From assembly GCA_021166725.1 (NCBI GenBank), contig JAJPES010000008.1, positions 1 through 64,000 of the forward strand: 64,000 nucleotides of DNA, given 5' to 3'. Shown here piece by piece: positions 1 to 12,950 of the stretch; the first letter of the stretch is position 1; the number at the start of each line of letters is the position of its first letter. The notes below the pieces were generated by a model. That model did no database searches and was not told the origin of the DNA. It saw only the letters and a program-made list of their open reading frames with translations. The translations under genes and the position numbers were made by a program. The stretch is from Burkholderiaceae bacterium (GTDB lineage: Bacteria; Pseudomonadota; Gammaproteobacteria; Burkholderiales; Burkholderiaceae_E).

Positions 1-369
1 CTGGTGCGACTGGTCGGCCGCGATAGCGACATCGATCTGCGCGCCTCGAGTCACCCGGAGTTCGACGCCTGGCGTTGGAACGACTATTGGGTGCCGCTCG
101 ATGCGGTGATCGAGTTCAAGCGCGGCGTCTACGTGCAGGCGTTGAACGAGCTGGCGCGACTCGTGTTCGCGCATGCGCAGCGCGGCGAGCGCCCGCCGCG
201 CGTCGAGCGTGTGCCGCTCGAGGTCACGCAGCCGGGCGAAGCCGGACGTTACCTGCGCGGTCGGCATCGCGCGCGTTCGCACCTGGTCGAGGCGCCTGCC
301 GACGATGCCGAACGCGCATCGCTGCTCGGCGTGCCCGAAGCCGCGCTGCCGCGCGACGGCGAGCGTTGA
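1..369 (+). CDS. rppH: RNA pyrophosphohydrolase RppH (C-terminal part)
   Basis: The open frame is already running at base 1, so the 5' end and the Nudix box lie outside the window; 122 residues are visible. The segment [30 protein letters not shown], followed by [23 protein letters not shown], matches the well-known C-terminal half of RppH/NudH. In that family this half positions the 5'-triphosphate RNA end that the enzyme converts to monophosphate to trigger mRNA decay. The tail after LARLVF (about 65 residues, rich in Arg, Glu and Ala) is longer than in the enterobacterial protein, as in many betaproteobacteria. It is followed after 61 nt by a VIT-family gene on the same strand. Confidence 0.9.
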   Translation: MVRLVGRDSDIDLRASSHPEFDAWRWNDYWVPLDAVIEFKRGVYVQALNELARLVFAHAQRGERPPRVERVPLEVTQPGEAGRYLRGRHRARSHLVEAPADDAERASLLGVPEAALPRDGER

Positions 370-430
370 GAAGCCGAGCGGGCAGCGGCCTCGCCCCCCG
401 ACATCGCACGAAGCGCCCGCACCGATCCGC

Positions 431-1135
431 ATGCCGCGCCGGCACCGTCCGCACGACGAACACCATCGAACCGAGCGGGTGGGCTGGCTGCGTGCCGCGG
501 TGCTCGGCGCCAACGACGGCATCGTCTCGACGGCGAGCCTGCTGACCGGCGTGGTCGCCGCAGGCGGCACGCGGCGCGAATGGATCATCGTCGGACTGGC
601 CGGGCTGGTCGGCGGCGCGATGTCGATGGCAGCCGGCGAATACGTGTCGGTGAGCTCGCAGCGCGACAGCGAGCACGCCGATCTCGCGCTCGAACGCCAC
701 GAGCTGGCGACGAACCCGGCGAGCGAGTTGAACGAGTTGACGTCGATCTACGTGGCGCGCGGCGTGGATCCTGCACTGGCCGGCGAGGTCGCGCGCCAGT
801 TGAGCGCACACGACGCGCTCGCCGCGCATGCGCGCGAAGAGCTGGGCATCACGCACCAGACGATCGCGCGGCCGGTGCAGGCGGCGCTCGCGTCGGCGAC
901 CAGCTTCTCGCTGGGCGCCGGACTGCCGCTGGCGGTCGTCGCGCTCGCGCCGGTTGCTGCAATGATCGCCTGGATCTCGGGCACGTCGCTGGCGTTCCTC
1001 GTTACGCTGGGCGCGATCGCCGCCTACGCGGGCGGCGCGCCCGCGCTTCGACCGGCGATCCGCGTCGGCTTCTGGGGCGCGGCGGCGATGGCGCTCACGG
1101 CATTGATCGGAAAGCTGTTCGGCACGGTGGTGTAG
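431..1135 (+). CDS. VIT-family (VIT1/CCC1-like) membrane transporter
   Basis: A 234-residue integral membrane protein. The open frame starts much earlier (173), but upstream of 431 it is an Arg-rich shadow of rppH. The Met at 431 begins [20 protein letters not shown], a typical N-terminus just before the first helix. [21 protein letters not shown] and [21 protein letters not shown] are the hallmark first two membrane segments of the VIT1/CCC1 family. A charged cytoplasmic loop follows, then three C-terminal helices. Family members export or store Fe2+ or Mn2+; the bacterial substrate cannot be read from the sequence. The gene ends 4 nt before cbpA, so the two are probably co-transcribed. Confidence 0.85.
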   Translation: MPRRHRPHDEHHRTERVGWLRAAVLGANDGIVSTASLLTGVVAAGGTRREWIIVGLAGLVGGAMSMAAGEYVSVSSQRDSEHADLALERHELATNPASELNELTSIYVARGVDPALAGEVARQLSAHDALAAHAREELGITHQTIARPVQAALASATSFSLGAGLPLAVVALAPVAAMIAWISGTSLAFLVTLGAIAAYAGGAPALRPAIRVGFWGAAAMALTALIGKLFGTVV

Positions 1136-1139
1136 AACG

Positions 1140-2084
1140 ATGAAATTTCGCGACTACTACGAGATTCTCGGCGTCGAGCGAGGCGCGACACAGGACGAGA
1201 TCAAGCGCGCCTACCGCAAGCTCGCGCGCAAGTACCACCCCGACGTCAGCAAGGAACCCGACGCCGAGGCACGCTTCAAGGAGGTCGGCGAAGCGCACGA
1301 AGTGTTGCGCGACCCGGAGAAGCGCGCCGCCTACGACCGAATGGGCGAGAACTGGCGCGCCGGGCAGGACTTCCAACCTCCGCCGAACTGGGATGCTGGC
1401 TTCGAATTCCGCGGCGCGGACTTCGACGGCCAGGCGGGCGACTACAGCGACTTCTTCGAAGCGCTGTTCGGCGCGCGCATGCGCGAGGCGCACGCGCAGC
1501 AGCGACGCGCGCAGTCGATGCCGCGCCAGGGGCAGGATCACCACGCGAAAGTGCTGATCGATCTCGAGGACGCGTACCGCGGCGCGCGGCGCTCGATCCG
1601 GCTCGCGATGCCGACGGTCGATGCGAGCGGACACCTGGTTACGCAGGAGCGCGAACTCGACGTCAACATCCCGCGCGGCATCCGCGCCGGGCAGCACCTG
1701 CGGCTTGCCGGGCAGGGAGGCCCGGGCATCGGCAACGGCCCGCCGGGAGACCTCTATCTCGAGATCGAGTTCCGCGAGAACCCGCGCTGGCGCGTCGACG
1801 GTCGCGACGTCTACGTGGACCTGCCGCTCGCGCCCTGGGAGGCCGCGCTCGGTGCAGCCGTGCCGGTACGCACGCCGGAGGGCAGCGTCGAACTCACGGT
1901 GCCGCCGAACTCGCAGGCCGGGCGCAAGTTGCGGCTGCGCGGCAAGGGCATTCCGTCGCGGCCGCCGGGCGACCTGTACGCGGTCGTCTCGATCGCGTTG
2001 CCGCCCGCGTCCACCGACGCGCAGAAGGAGGCCTGGCGCACGATGGCCCAGGCCTTCGACTTCGATCCGAGAGCAGGAAGGTAG
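1140..2084 (+). CDS. cbpA: Curved DNA-binding protein / DnaJ-class co-chaperone CbpA
   Basis: A 314-residue J-domain protein. The N-terminal J domain (about 1-70) has YYEILGV and the HPD triad at residues 33-35, which stimulates DnaK ATPase. A Gly/Phe-rich linker ([12 protein letters not shown]) follows. The two DnaJ C-terminal beta domains (about 130-300) follow directly, with no CxxCxGxG zinc finger, which separates CbpA from DnaJ. The immediately downstream cbpM, its dedicated modulator (6-nt gap), supports the assignment. CbpA acts as a DnaK co-chaperone and nucleoid-associated protein in the cytoplasm, mainly in slow growth in the model organism. Confidence 0.93.
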   Translation: MKFRDYYEILGVERGATQDEIKRAYRKLARKYHPDVSKEPDAEARFKEVGEAHEVLRDPEKRAAYDRMGENWRAGQDFQPPPNWDAGFEFRGADFDGQAGDYSDFFEALFGARMREAHAQQRRAQSMPRQGQDHHAKVLIDLEDAYRGARRSIRLAMPTVDASGHLVTQERELDVNIPRGIRAGQHLRLAGQGGPGIGNGPPGDLYLEIEFRENPRWRVDGRDVYVDLPLAPWEAALGAAVPVRTPEGSVELTVPPNSQAGRKLRLRGKGIPSRPPGDLYAVVSIALPPASTDAQKEAWRTMAQAFDFDPRAGR

Positions 2085-2090
2085 AACGCC

Positions 2091-2492
2091 ATGAGCGACG
2101 AATCCCGCACCCCGATACAGGGGCCCGTCGTCGAGGAGCAGATCGAGTTCACGCTGGTGGAACTGTCGCGCGCGGTCGGCGCCGACGAAGAGCAGATCAC
2201 CGCGCTGATCGTCGAGGGGGTGATCGAGCCGCTCGCCTCGACCGGCACCGGCGAGCCTCTCGCATCGGCCGACATGGGCACCGGCGCACCCCGCTCCACG
2301 CGAATGAACCCGTCGCAGCAGGTCGCGGCACGCGCACAATGGCGCTTCAGCGGTTCGGCGCTGCGCCGGGCGCGACTGGCCTTCAGCCTCGCGCGCGACC
2401 TCGAAGTGAACCCGCCAGGCGTTGCGCTCGCGCTCGACCTCATCGACGAGATCGGCGCGCTGCGCGCGATGCTGCATCGAATGGGACGTTGA
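2091..2492 (+). CDS. cbpM: Chaperone modulator CbpM
   Basis: A 133-residue protein placed 6 nt after cbpA, the conserved position of CbpM. The first half (EFTLVELSRAVGADEEQITALIVEGVIEP) has the MerR-like winged-helix start seen in CbpM/YccV-type modulators. The C-terminal half (FSGSALRRARLAFSLARDLEVNPPGVALALDLIDEI) is the helical segment that in characterised homologs binds the CbpA J domain and inhibits it. Between them lies a Gly/Thr/Ala-rich insert (about residues 48-70) that is longer than usual and probably disordered. Function is inferred from similarity and gene pairing. Confidence 0.85.
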   Translation: MSDESRTPIQGPVVEEQIEFTLVELSRAVGADEEQITALIVEGVIEPLASTGTGEPLASADMGTGAPRSTRMNPSQQVAARAQWRFSGSALRRARLAFSLARDLEVNPPGVALALDLIDEIGALRAMLHRMGR

Positions 2493-2526
2493 GGCGCAGC
2501 GCCGCGGCGCCCGGAGGGAACGTCGC

Positions 2527-3507
2527 ATGAAGCTGCTCGCCCATCTCACGAAGAACCTCGCGCTCGCGATCCCCATCGCGATGCTGCTCGGCCTGCTGTA
2601 CGGCCTGGTCGCGCCCTCGGCGTGGCTGCGCGCGCTGATCGTGCCGCTCACGCTGCTGATGGTCTATCCGATGATGGTCGGGCTGCAGCCGCGCCAGCTG
2701 CTCGAAGGCGGCGACCTGCGCGCGCAGTGGATGGCGCAGGCGATCAACTTCGGCGTGATCCCGTTCGTCGCGTTCGCGATCGGTCGGCTGTGGTTCGCCG
2801 ACCAGCCGTATTTCGCGCTCGGCTTGCTGCTGGCCTCGCTGCTACCCACCAGCGGAATGACGATCGCGTGGACCGGCTTCGCCCAGGGCAACGTTCCGGC
2901 AGCGATCAAGATGACCGTGGTCGGACTGGTCCTCGGCTCGCTCGCCACGCCGTTCTATCTGCAGTGGCTGATGGGCGCGGTGGTGCCGGTCGACCTCGTC
3001 GCAGTGTTCGTGCAGATCGCGCTCGTCGTGCTGCTGCCGATGCTGCTGGGCCAGCTCACGCGCGAGTGGCTGGTGCGCCAGCACGGACGCGAAGCGTTCC
3101 GCAAGGAATGGGCGCCGCGCTTTCCGCCGTTGTCCACGCTCGGTGTGCTGGGCATCGTCTTCGTCGCGCTGGCGTTGAAAGGCGGCGATCTCGTCGCGCG
3201 CCCGGCGCTGCTGGTCGACGTGCTGGTGCCGCTGGTGGCGCTCTATGCGTTCAACTACGCTCTGGCGATTCTCGTCGGACGGCTCGCGCTGCCACGCGGC
3301 GACGCGATCGCGCTGGTGTACGGGACGGTGATGCGCAACCTGTCGATTGCGCTCGCGCTGGCGATGAATGCGTTCGGGGCGGGGGGTGTCGATGCTGCGC
3401 TGCTGATCGCGGTGGCGTATGTCGTGCAGGTGCAGTCGGCGGCGTGGTCGGTGCGGCTGACGGGGGTGTTCGGGGCGAAGCCGGCAGTGCCGTCGGCGGG
3501 ACGCTGA
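2527..3507 (+). CDS. ACR3/BASS-superfamily transporter (arsenite exporter or bile-acid:sodium symporter type)
   Basis: A 326-residue protein with about ten hydrophobic segments spread over its whole length. The Met at 2527 is preceded by GGAGGGA at a proper distance, and residues upstream of it are shadow sequence. The fold pattern (early inverted repeat with SLLPTSGMTIAWTGFAQGN and late VYGTVMRNLSIALALAMNAFG) fits the SBF-like superfamily containing ACR3 arsenite exporters and bile-acid symporters. No arsR, arsC or arsH is nearby, so an arsenic role is not supported by context. It sits 34 nt after cbpM and closes this plus-strand group. Confidence 0.75.
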   Translation: MKLLAHLTKNLALAIPIAMLLGLLYGLVAPSAWLRALIVPLTLLMVYPMMVGLQPRQLLEGGDLRAQWMAQAINFGVIPFVAFAIGRLWFADQPYFALGLLLASLLPTSGMTIAWTGFAQGNVPAAIKMTVVGLVLGSLATPFYLQWLMGAVVPVDLVAVFVQIALVVLLPMLLGQLTREWLVRQHGREAFRKEWAPRFPPLSTLGVLGIVFVALALKGGDLVARPALLVDVLVPLVALYAFNYALAILVGRLALPRGDAIALVYGTVMRNLSIALALAMNAFGAGGVDAALLIAVAYVVQVQSAAWSVRLTGVFGAKPAVPSAGR

Positions 3508-3515
3508 GGGCGCGG

Positions 3516-3621
3516 GCAAAGGCGGGGCCATCGGCCGCAGTGGGCCGGTTACGCGCTGCGCGCCGGTCGGGTGGCGGGCAGCGCATAACCGGCCCATTGC
3601 GGCCGATGGCCCCGCCTTTGC
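3516..3621. repeat. 44-bp inverted repeat, 18-nt loop
   Basis: The left arm at 3516-3559 (gcaaaggcggggccatcggc...) pairs with the right arm at 3578-3621 with only two mismatches over 44 positions. It begins 9 nt after the stop codon of the ACR3-like gene. There is no T-tract, so it is not a classical intrinsic terminator, but the RNA would fold into a very stable hairpin. Confidence 0.9.
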
Positions 3622-3785
3622 AGGCGACCTGCTTTGTTGCCAACCGAAACAACCCCGGTGTTACCGCGTGGCGCGTTTTGCACGCGAACAACAAGGGTCG
3701 GCAAAACAAACCCGCCGCCGCAATTCGACGACACCGCGGTGCGTCAGCGCCGCAGAGACCGCGGCCCTTTCAACGAGATCGAATC

Positions 3786-3903
3786 GCGCGAAATCCGCGT
3801 GGTCCTGGCCGAGCGATCGGCAGCACCAGCGGAAACGCGCGGAAAGCGAACACCGGCGTCCGCGTCCGTCCATGCGCGCGCCGAAATGCGCGGCAAGCGC
3901 GCA
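3786..3903 (+). repeat. Degenerate intergenic repeat, copy 1 (box module)
   Basis: This 118-bp stretch aligns without gaps to 22294-22411. By my hand count about 74 of 118 positions are identical, concentrated in three boxes: gcgcgaaatccgcg, aacgcgcgg and ccgaaatgcgcggcaagcgcgca. The 48-nt and 47-nt spacings between boxes are the same in both copies. Confidence 0.6.
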
Positions 3904-4040
3904 TTCCCGGCCGCACCGCGATGGACCGGATGTGAGGGAGCAACGCGATGACGGATCGCGTGCTCGCGAGTCTCGCGCAAGACCTCGCTGTGCACGATCG
4001 CGCCTCACTCGCCTGCGAACGCGGCGAGCGTGCTCGAGCG

Positions 4041-4399
4041 GCAATCGGCAGCGGGCCGGCCCCAGAGGCCTGCGGCGGGGCGCCGCCAGGCGGGCACGGC
4101 CCACGGCGAGCGCTTCCGCCGGGCGGTGCGACCTCTGCGGCGCCGAGCAGCGCAGCCTCGGGGTCGGCGCGCGAAGCGCGCTTCGTACGTCTGACTCGCG
4201 GCGGCATGTCTGAGCGCAGCGAGCGAAGCTCGCGAAGCGAGTTCCGCCGCGCGACCCCGAGGTGAGCAGCGGAGGGAAGTCGGCGCGCAGCGCCGACCGC
4301 CGCAGCGGGAGCGCCGCCCGGCGGAGGCGCTCGCCGTGGGCCGTGCCCACCTGGCGGCGCCCCGCCCAAGGCCTCTGGGGCCGGCCCGCTGCCGATTGC
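4041..4399. repeat. 73-bp inverted repeat flanking nested REP-like palindromes
   Basis: Arms 4041-4113 and 4327-4399 are reverse complements with three mismatches in 73. Pairing continues inward (ttccgccgggcgg against ccgcccggcgga), and a second dyad (cctcggggtcg near 4156 against cgaccccgag near 4252) lies inside. At the centre is an element (4195-4244) that recurs in inverted orientation at 22222-22270. It has the form of a bacterial interspersed mosaic element; no transposase or coding frame is evident. Confidence 0.85.
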
Positions 4400-4430
4400 C
4401 GCGATCGCACCAAACGCCGCACGAAGCCGA

Positions 4431-6305
4431 TCACGCCTCGAACTGCATCGCCGCCAACCGCGCATACAACCCACCCCGCTCGATGAGTTGCGCGTGCGTG
4501 CCGATCTCCACCACGCGCCCGTGGTCCAGCACCACGATGCGGTCCGCGCCGACGATCGTCGACAGCCGGTGCGCGATGACGATCGTCGTGCGCGACTGCA
4601 TCGCGCGCTCGAGCGCCGCCTGCACCGCGCGCTCGCTCTCGGCGTCGAGCGCGCTGGTCGCTTCGTCCAGCAGCAGCAGCGGCGGGTTGCGCAGCAACGC
4701 GCGCGCGATCGCGATGCGCTGGCGCTGCCCGCCGGACAGGCGCACGCCGCGCTCGCCGAGGAAGGTGCGGTAGCCGTCGGGAAGGCGCTCGATGAACTCG
4801 TGCGCATTCGCCGCCTTCGCCGCATCGATGACTTCCGCATCGGTCGCATCGAGCCGGCCATAGCGGATGTTCTCCATCGCGTCGGCGGAGAACACGACGC
4901 TGTCCTGCGAGACGAGTCCGATCGCGCCGCGCAGTTCGGCGAGATCGAGTGCACGGAGATCGACGCCATCGAAGCGGATGCATCCGGCCTGCGGATCGTG
5001 GAAGCGCAGCAGGAGCTGGAACATCGTCGTCTTGCCCGCGCCTGAAGGACCGACCAGCGCCACCGTTTCTCCGGGCGCGATGGCCAACGTGACCGCTTCG
5101 AGCGCGAGTTCGTGCGGCCGCGACGGGTAGCGAAAGCTCGCGCCTTCGAAACCGACGGACGCGCCCATCACGCGCGCTGGCAACGGCTGCGCAGCACGCG
5201 GCGAGACGATCGACGGCTGTGCATCGAGGAGTTCGAGCAGCCGCTCGGTTGCGCCGACTGCACGCTGCACGTCGCCGAGCACCTCGGCGATCGCGCCGGT
5301 GGCGCCGGCCACCAGCGCCGAATACAGGATGAACTGCGTGAGCAGTCCTGCCGTCAGGCGCTCGTCGAGCACGGCCCGCGCGCCGAGCCACAGCACGAAG
5401 ACGATCGCGCCGAACACGAGCACGATCGCCAGCGCGGTGAGCAGCGCGCGCGCCCGCGTGCGGCGGATCGCGCTGGCGAAGGCCGCTTCGGTCGTTGCGC
5501 CGAAGCGTTGCGCCTCGAGCGGCTCGCGCACGTAGGCCTGCACGATCTGGATCGCGCCGAGCGTCTCGCCGGCGAGCGCGCTGGTGTCGGCGAGCGCGTC
5601 CTGGCTCGCGCGCGACAGGCGGCGCACGCGCCGCCCGAACACGAGGATCGGCAGCACGACGACGAGCAGCAGTCCGACGATGATCGACGCGAGCTCGGCG
5701 CTGGTGACGATCAGCATCGCCAGCCCGCCGACGAACAGCAGCGCGTTGCGCAAGCCCAGCGACACGCTGGTGCCGACGAGCGTCTGGATCAGCGTCGTGT
5801 CGGTATTCAGCCGGGAGAGCACCTCGCCGGTCTTCAGCGTCTCGAAGAAACGCGCGTCCTGCCGCATCACCTGCCGATAGACCGCGCGGCGAAGGTCGGC
5901 GGTAACGCGCTCGCCCAGCCAGGACACGCTGTAGTAGCGCAGTGCCGTACCGAGCGCGAGCACGACGGCGACGCCGAACAGCGCGACGAACCAGGTGTCG
6001 ACGTGGCCGGAGAGCGCCGCACCGGCAAGACCCTGCGGCGAAGCGAAGCCGACGTCGATCATCCGCCGGAATGCGAGCGGGATGACCAGCGTCGCGGCTG
6101 CTGCCACCAGCAACGCGCCCGCGGCAACGGCGACGCGCCCGCGGTACGGCGCCATGAACGGCCACAGCGCGCGCAGGATCGACAGCGAGCCGCGACCGGC
6201 ACTCGCGGCGGCGACTTGCGCCGTAGCGGCCGCAGCAGCCGAAGACGAGAGCGGACTCCTCGCGCTCAAGCGCTCGGCCGCGTCATGTCCTGCGGGCGCA
6301 CCCAT
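4431..6305 (-). CDS. ABC exporter, fused permease and ATPase (MsbA-like half transporter)
   Basis: A 624-residue half-transporter. After an Ala/Ser-rich N-terminus, the membrane domain (about residues 45-340) starts with [18 protein letters not shown] and holds six predicted helices. The nucleotide-binding domain (about 370-620) shows Walker [10 protein letters not shown], signature [16 protein letters not shown], Walker [13 protein letters not shown] and the H-loop IAHRLS. All motifs are intact. The family (ABCB-type, MsbA/LmrA-like) exports lipids, drugs or peptides as homodimers; the substrate is unknown. The start overlaps the end of fumC by 40 nt, suggesting coupling, though the true start could lie somewhat downstream at a non-ATG codon. 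Confidence 0.88.
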   Translation of the reverse strand: MGAPAGHDAAERLSARSPLSSSAAAAATAQVAAASAGRGSLSILRALWPFMAPYRGRVAVAAGALLVAAAATLVIPLAFRRMIDVGFASPQGLAGAALSGHVDTWFVALFGVAVVLALGTALRYYSVSWLGERVTADLRRAVYRQVMRQDARFFETLKTGEVLSRLNTDTTLIQTLVGTSVSLGLRNALLFVGGLAMLIVTSAELASIIVGLLLVVVLPILVFGRRVRRLSRASQDALADTSALAGETLGAIQIVQAYVREPLEAQRFGATTEAAFASAIRRTRARALLTALAIVLVFGAIVFVLWLGARAVLDERLTAGLLTQFILYSALVAGATGAIAEVLGDVQRAVGATERLLELLDAQPSIVSPRAAQPLPARVMGASVGFEGASFRYPSRPHELALEAVTLAIAPGETVALVGPSGAGKTTMFQLLLRFHDPQAGCIRFDGVDLRALDLAELRGAIGLVSQDSVVFSADAMENIRYGRLDATDAEVIDAAKAANAHEFIERLPDGYRTFLGERGVRLSGGQRQRIAIARALLRNPPLLLLDEATSALDAESERAVQAALERAMQSRTTIVIAHRLSTIVGADRIVVLDHGRVVEIGTHAQLIERGGLYARLAAMQFEA

Positions 6306-7672
6306 TCGTCGAACTGCTTCGCATCGACGTAGCCGAGCGCGAGCGCCGCCTCGCGCAGCGTCGTGCCTTCACGGTGCGCCTTCTTCGCGATCTCGGCCGA
6401 ACGCTCGTAACCGATGTGCGGGTTGAGCGCCGTCACCAGCATCAGCGAACGCTCGAGCAGTTCCTCGATGCGCTCGTGCACCGGCTCGATGCCGCGCGCG
6501 AGGTTGCGCTCGAAGCTCGCCAGCCCGTCGGCCAGCAGCCGCAGGCTCTGCAGCACGTTGTGCGCGATCAACGGCTGGAACACGTTCAGCTCGAAGTTGC
6601 CCGACGCGGCGCCGATGCCGATCGCGACGTCGTTGCCGCAGACCTGCGCGCCGATCATGGTCAACGCCTCGCACTGCGTGGGATTGACCTTGCCCGGCAT
6701 GATCGAGCTGCCGGGCTCGTTCTCGGGAATGCGGATTTCGCCCAGTCCCGAGCGCGGCCCGCTCGCGAGCCAGCGCACGTCGTTCGCGATCTTGGTGCCC
6801 GCCGCGGCCAGCGCGTGCAGCGCACCGTGCAGCGCGACCACCGGTTCGTGCCCGGCGAGCGCGGCGAAGCGGTTCGGCGCCGGCACGAAGGGCAGCGACA
6901 GCCGCCGCGACAGTTCCTCGGCGACGCGGGCACCGAACTCGGGGTGCGTGTTCAGTCCGGTGCCGACCGCCGTGCCGCCGATCGCCAGCTCGCACACGCC
7001 GGGCAGCGCGCGCACGATCGCTTCGCGGGCGCGATCGAGTTGCGCGACCCAGCCCGACATCTCCTGCCCCAGCGTCAGCGGCGTGGCGTCCTGCAGGTGC
7101 GTGCGGCCGATCTTGATGATGTCGATGTATTCGCCCGCCTTGTCGTCGAGCGTGGCGCGCAGCGCGTCGAGCGAGGGCACCAGCCGTTGCACGACGGCGG
7201 TGGCCACCGCTACGTGGATCGCGGTGGGGACCACGTCGTTGGACGACTGGCCGCGATTGACCTCGTCGTTCGGATGCACGAGACGCCGGGTGCCGCGTTC
7301 GCCGCCGAGCAGTTCCGAGGCGCGATTGGCGAGCACCTCGTTGACGTTCATGTTCGACTGCGTGCCGGAGCCGGTCTGCCAGACCGCCAGCGGGAACTCC
7401 CGCGCGTGCACGCCGTCGAGCACTTCGTCGGCCGCGCGCACGATCGCGTCGGCCTTCGCCGCATCCAGCCGGCCGAGATCGCGGTTGACGATCGCCGCGG
7501 CGCGCTTGACCTGCGCGAGCGCCGAAACCAGCTCGTCGGGCATGCGCTCGGTGGAGATCGAGAAGAACTGCAGCGAGCGCTGCGTCTGCGCGCCCCACAA
7601 CCGATCGGCCGGCACCTCGATGGGTCCGAAGGTGTCGCGCTCGATGCGCGTCGATCCGTCGTTCGTCGTCAT
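6266..7672 (-). CDS. fumC: Class II fumarate hydratase
   Basis: A 468-residue cytoplasmic enzyme interconverting fumarate and malate in the TCA cycle, of the oxygen-stable, iron-free class II type. It begins [26 protein letters not shown] and carries [16 protein letters not shown], the fumarase/aspartase superfamily signature loop with the catalytic Ser. [16 protein letters not shown] and [14 protein letters not shown] are also present. Length matches family members. It lies 6 nt after the DapA-family gene and its 3' end overlaps the ABC exporter, so the three minus-strand genes look like one operon. Confidence 0.95.
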   Translation of the reverse strand: MTTNDGSTRIERDTFGPIEVPADRLWGAQTQRSLQFFSISTERMPDELVSALAQVKRAAAIVNRDLGRLDAAKADAIVRAADEVLDGVHAREFPLAVWQTGSGTQSNMNVNEVLANRASELLGGERGTRRLVHPNDEVNRGQSSNDVVPTAIHVAVATAVVQRLVPSLDALRATLDDKAGEYIDIIKIGRTHLQDATPLTLGQEMSGWVAQLDRAREAIVRALPGVCELAIGGTAVGTGLNTHPEFGARVAEELSRRLSLPFVPAPNRFAALAGHEPVVALHGALHALAAAGTKIANDVRWLASGPRSGLGEIRIPENEPGSSIMPGKVNPTQCEALTMIGAQVCGNDVAIGIGAASGNFELNVFQPLIAHNVLQSLRLLADGLASFERNLARGIEPVHERIEELLERSLMLVTALNPHIGYERSAEIAKKAHREGTTLREAALALGYVDAKQFDEWVRPQDMTRPSA

Positions 7673-7678
7673 CGGAAT

Positions 7679-8581
7679 TCAGCCTCCGTGGTTCGGCAGC
7701 GCACCGATCGCCTGCAGTGCGGCGCGCACCTCGTCGACGCCGGCGGCCGAAAGCGGCGCCTGCGGCGGCAACGGAGCGCCGACCGCATAGCCCTGCAGTT
7801 CGAGTCCGCCCTTGATGCAGGCGGCCAGGTTGTGCTTCGCGAACGCCTGGTTCAGCCGCCACAGCGGCCGCTGCAGGACCATCGCGCGTGTCCAGTCACG
7901 AACGCGGCATGCCTCGTAGAGCGCGACGCTCTGCCGCGGCGCGATGCAGGCGGGCCCCGCCATCCAGCCCACGCCGCCGATCAGCATCACGCATGCCGGG
8001 ATGTGGGCCGAGGCGGCGAACACCTGCATGCGCCCCTCGACGCGATCGAGGATCGACAGCAGCCGCCCCGTGTTCGACGACGCGTCCTTGATGCCGACGA
8101 TGTTCGGCACGCGGCTCAGTCGCTCGATCACCGGCAGCGAAAGGTCGGAACGCTGGAAGTTCGGATTCGTGTAGAGCACCAGCGGCAGGTCGACGACGCG
8201 CGCGATCGACTCGAAGTAGTCCTGCACGCCGTCGTCGCCGACCGGGAAATAGGCCTCGAGGATCGCGATGATGCCGTCGCAGCGCATCTGCGCGAAGGCG
8301 CTGGCGCGCCGCTGTGCCTCGGCGATCGTCGTCGCCGCCACGCCGGCGAGCACCGGCACCCGTCCGGCCGCCGCCTCGACCACGGTGGCAACCACTTCGC
8401 ACTGCTGCTCCCAGTTCAGGTAGGCGAATTCGCCCGTGGAACCGAGCGCGGCCAGACCGTGCACGCCGGCGCCGATCAGGTCGTCGCACAGCCGCGCGAG
8501 CACCTCGGTACGTACGCGACCGTAGTCGTCGACGGGCGAGACGAGGTAGGGGAACACGCCGTGGAAAGTGGAAGCTGGCAT
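7679..8581 (-). CDS. DapA-family class I aldolase (dihydrodipicolinate synthase/N-acetylneuraminate lyase superfamily)
   Basis: A 300-residue TIM-barrel protein. GSTGEFAYL provides the STGE version of the substrate-binding loop, VLYTNPN the conserved Tyr, and [13 protein letters not shown] the Schiff-base Lys. All core catalytic positions of the family are therefore present. Members range from true DapA (lysine and diaminopimelate synthesis) to pyruvate-releasing sugar-acid or hydroxyproline-pathway aldolases. The genome context (fumC, ABC exporter) does not decide, and real dapA usually sits elsewhere, so I give no symbol. The start ATG at 8581 fits family N-termini. It is first in a minus-strand group and divergent from the metallo-hydrolase gene. 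Confidence 0.85.
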   Translation of the reverse strand: MPASTFHGVFPYLVSPVDDYGRVRTEVLARLCDDLIGAGVHGLAALGSTGEFAYLNWEQQCEVVATVVEAAAGRVPVLAGVAATTIAEAQRRASAFAQMRCDGIIAILEAYFPVGDDGVQDYFESIARVVDLPLVLYTNPNFQRSDLSLPVIERLSRVPNIVGIKDASSNTGRLLSILDRVEGRMQVFAASAHIPACVMLIGGVGWMAGPACIAPRQSVALYEACRVRDWTRAMVLQRPLWRLNQAFAKHNLAACIKGGLELQGYAVGAPLPPQAPLSAAGVDEVRAALQAIGALPNHGG

Positions 8582-8729
8582 CGCGCAGGATTCGAGGGGG
8601 AGGCGCGATTGTCGCCCTTTTCCGCGCGTCGATCCGTGCCGACCCCGACATCGACGCCGTCGTCGGTGAATGCACGCGTCCCGCTCGCGTTTCGCCGAGA
8701 ATCGAGGGCCCCGTCCGCGAGGAGATCCG

Positions 8730-9734
8730 ATGAATCCGACCCGCCGCGCCTGCCTGCGCGCGAGCGCCGCGCTCGCCGCCGCTTCCTCGATGCCCTGGCT
8801 CGCCGGCTGCGCCGAGTTCGGTCCGGGCGACCTGCCCGGCTCGCTCGCCTATAGACCGAAAGGCGTGCGCGGCATCGCGCTGCGCGACGGCGTTGCGCGC
8901 ACCGAAATCGGTTCGACCATCGTCACCTCGTTGCGCGACGGCTCCGCCACGATGCCGCTCGACGAGAGTTTCGTGCCGGGCGTGCCGCTCGCACAGGTGC
9001 GCCAGGCGCTGGACGACGCCGGTTTGCGCGGCGCGTCGATCACCATTCCGTTCACCGCCTTTGTCGTCGAACGGCGCGATCGGCGCATGCTGCTGGATGC
9101 AGGAAACGGCCGCTTCGGCGCGCCCGGCAGCGGCCTGCTGCTGGCGAACCTGCGCGACGCCGGGATCGATCCGGCGTCGATCCACGACGTGCTGATCACG
9201 CATTTCCATGGCGACCACATCAACGGGCTGCGCGACGCCGACGGCAAGCTCGCCTTCCCGAACGCGACGATCCACGTGCCGCAGCCCGAATGGGACTGGT
9301 GGATGGACGACGCGCGCATGCGCGCGTCGCCGGCGGCGATGCGCGGCGCCTTCGAGGCCACGCGGCGCGTGTTCGGCTCCATCGCCGCCGACGTGCGGCG
9401 CTTCGCCCCCGGCGCCGACGCGCTGCCCGGCATCGCATCGATCCCGGCGTACGGCCACACGCCCGGCCACACCGGTTTCGGTTTCGAGGACGGCGGGCAC
9501 CGCTTCGCCTATCTCGGCGACGTGACGAACATTGCGCCGCTATTCCTGCGTCATCCCGACTGGGCGGTGCGCTTCGACATGGATCCCGAGGCCGCCCGGC
9601 GCACCCGACGCAGCCTGCTCGACCAGGCGGTCGCCGGCAACTGGGTGGTCGCCGGCTTTCACTGGCCGGGTTCGGCGATGGGACGCGTCGCGCGACGGGG
9701 CAGCGGCTACGAGTTCGCACCGCTGGTCCCCTGA
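8730..9734 (+). CDS. Exported MBL-fold metallo-hydrolase (Tat/lipoprotein-type signal)
   Basis: A 334-residue protein. The ATG at 8730 follows the Shine-Dalgarno AGGAGA; the longer frame from 8670 is less likely. The N-terminus [26 protein letters not shown] combines a twin-Arg motif with a lipobox (LAGC, Cys27), suggesting Tat export and possible lipid anchoring. The catalytic domain carries [12 protein letters not shown] (HxHxDH), a later His in [11 protein letters not shown], the metal-bridging Asp in YLGDVTN and FHWPG near the end, so both zinc sites look complete. The closest families are quorum-quenching lactonase-like and other periplasmic hydrolases; the substrate is unknown. Confidence 0.85.
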   Translation: MNPTRRACLRASAALAAASSMPWLAGCAEFGPGDLPGSLAYRPKGVRGIALRDGVARTEIGSTIVTSLRDGSATMPLDESFVPGVPLAQVRQALDDAGLRGASITIPFTAFVVERRDRRMLLDAGNGRFGAPGSGLLLANLRDAGIDPASIHDVLITHFHGDHINGLRDADGKLAFPNATIHVPQPEWDWWMDDARMRASPAAMRGAFEATRRVFGSIAADVRRFAPGADALPGIASIPAYGHTPGHTGFGFEDGGHRFAYLGDVTNIAPLFLRHPDWAVRFDMDPEAARRTRRSLLDQAVAGNWVVAGFHWPGSAMGRVARRGSGYEFAPLVP

Positions 9735-10179
9735 CGGAAGGAGGCGCGTCGCGACCGCGCAACGGCGAGCCCCCGCAACACGACGTTCGTCCCGCCCTGC
9801 CCCGCGTTCGCGCCCTGCACATCGTTTCCGCCGGATGCGGGCGCCTACTCTCGATGCGTGCCCTTCGAACGAGGAGACGTCCGATGGAAACGATCCGGAT
9901 CGAGATCCAGGCGCCGGCCGAGCACGACGGCGCTTTCGTCGCCGAGCCGCTCATCGACTCGCGCCCCGACGACACGTTCGTCACCGATGCGAACTGCTCG
10001 CTCGCGATGCTGCACGCGCCGCAGGCGGCGCTCGACGCCGCACGCCGGCTCTACCAGCGCAACCGCTCGGGACTTCGCTTCTTCTGCGAGAACCGGCGCG
10101 TCGTGCCGGTGGACCAGCTCGAGGCGCTCGGCGAATTCGGCGAGGGGGTCGAGTTGCCTGCCCTCGAGGCGCCCGCCCT

Positions 10180-12923
<2,744 letters not shown>

Positions 12924-12950
12924 TCCGTTTACTCCTGGATCAGCGCGAGA

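Larger units (their letters stand above)
3508..4430. other. 923-bp convergent intergenic region rich in inverted repeats
   Basis: Between the ACR3-like gene (+) and the ABC exporter (-) I see no convincing gene. Short ORFs here (for example 3634-3951 and 3948-4265) are Arg/Ala/Ser-rich and run through palindromic DNA. The region contains a 44-bp inverted repeat (3516-3621), a box module shared with another intergenic region (3786-3903) and a 73-bp inverted repeat enclosing further dyads (4041-4399). It looks like a REP/BIME-type accumulation and may also terminate transcription from both sides. Confidence 0.7.

Noticed and set aside
3634-3951. ORF of 105 codons in the repeat-rich gap
   Set aside because: Composition is shadow-like, it has no good ribosome site, and it spans the degenerate repeat module.
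3948-4265. ORF of 105 codons with a GAGGGAG ribosome-like site
   Set aside because: After about 37 plausible residues it enters the 73-bp inverted repeat and becomes Arg/Ser/Gly-rich; no family resemblance.
6266-6305. 40-nt overlap of fumC and the ABC exporter as a sign of a frameshift
   Set aside because: Both proteins are complete and end or start normally; the overlap only reflects uncertainty of the exporter's start codon.
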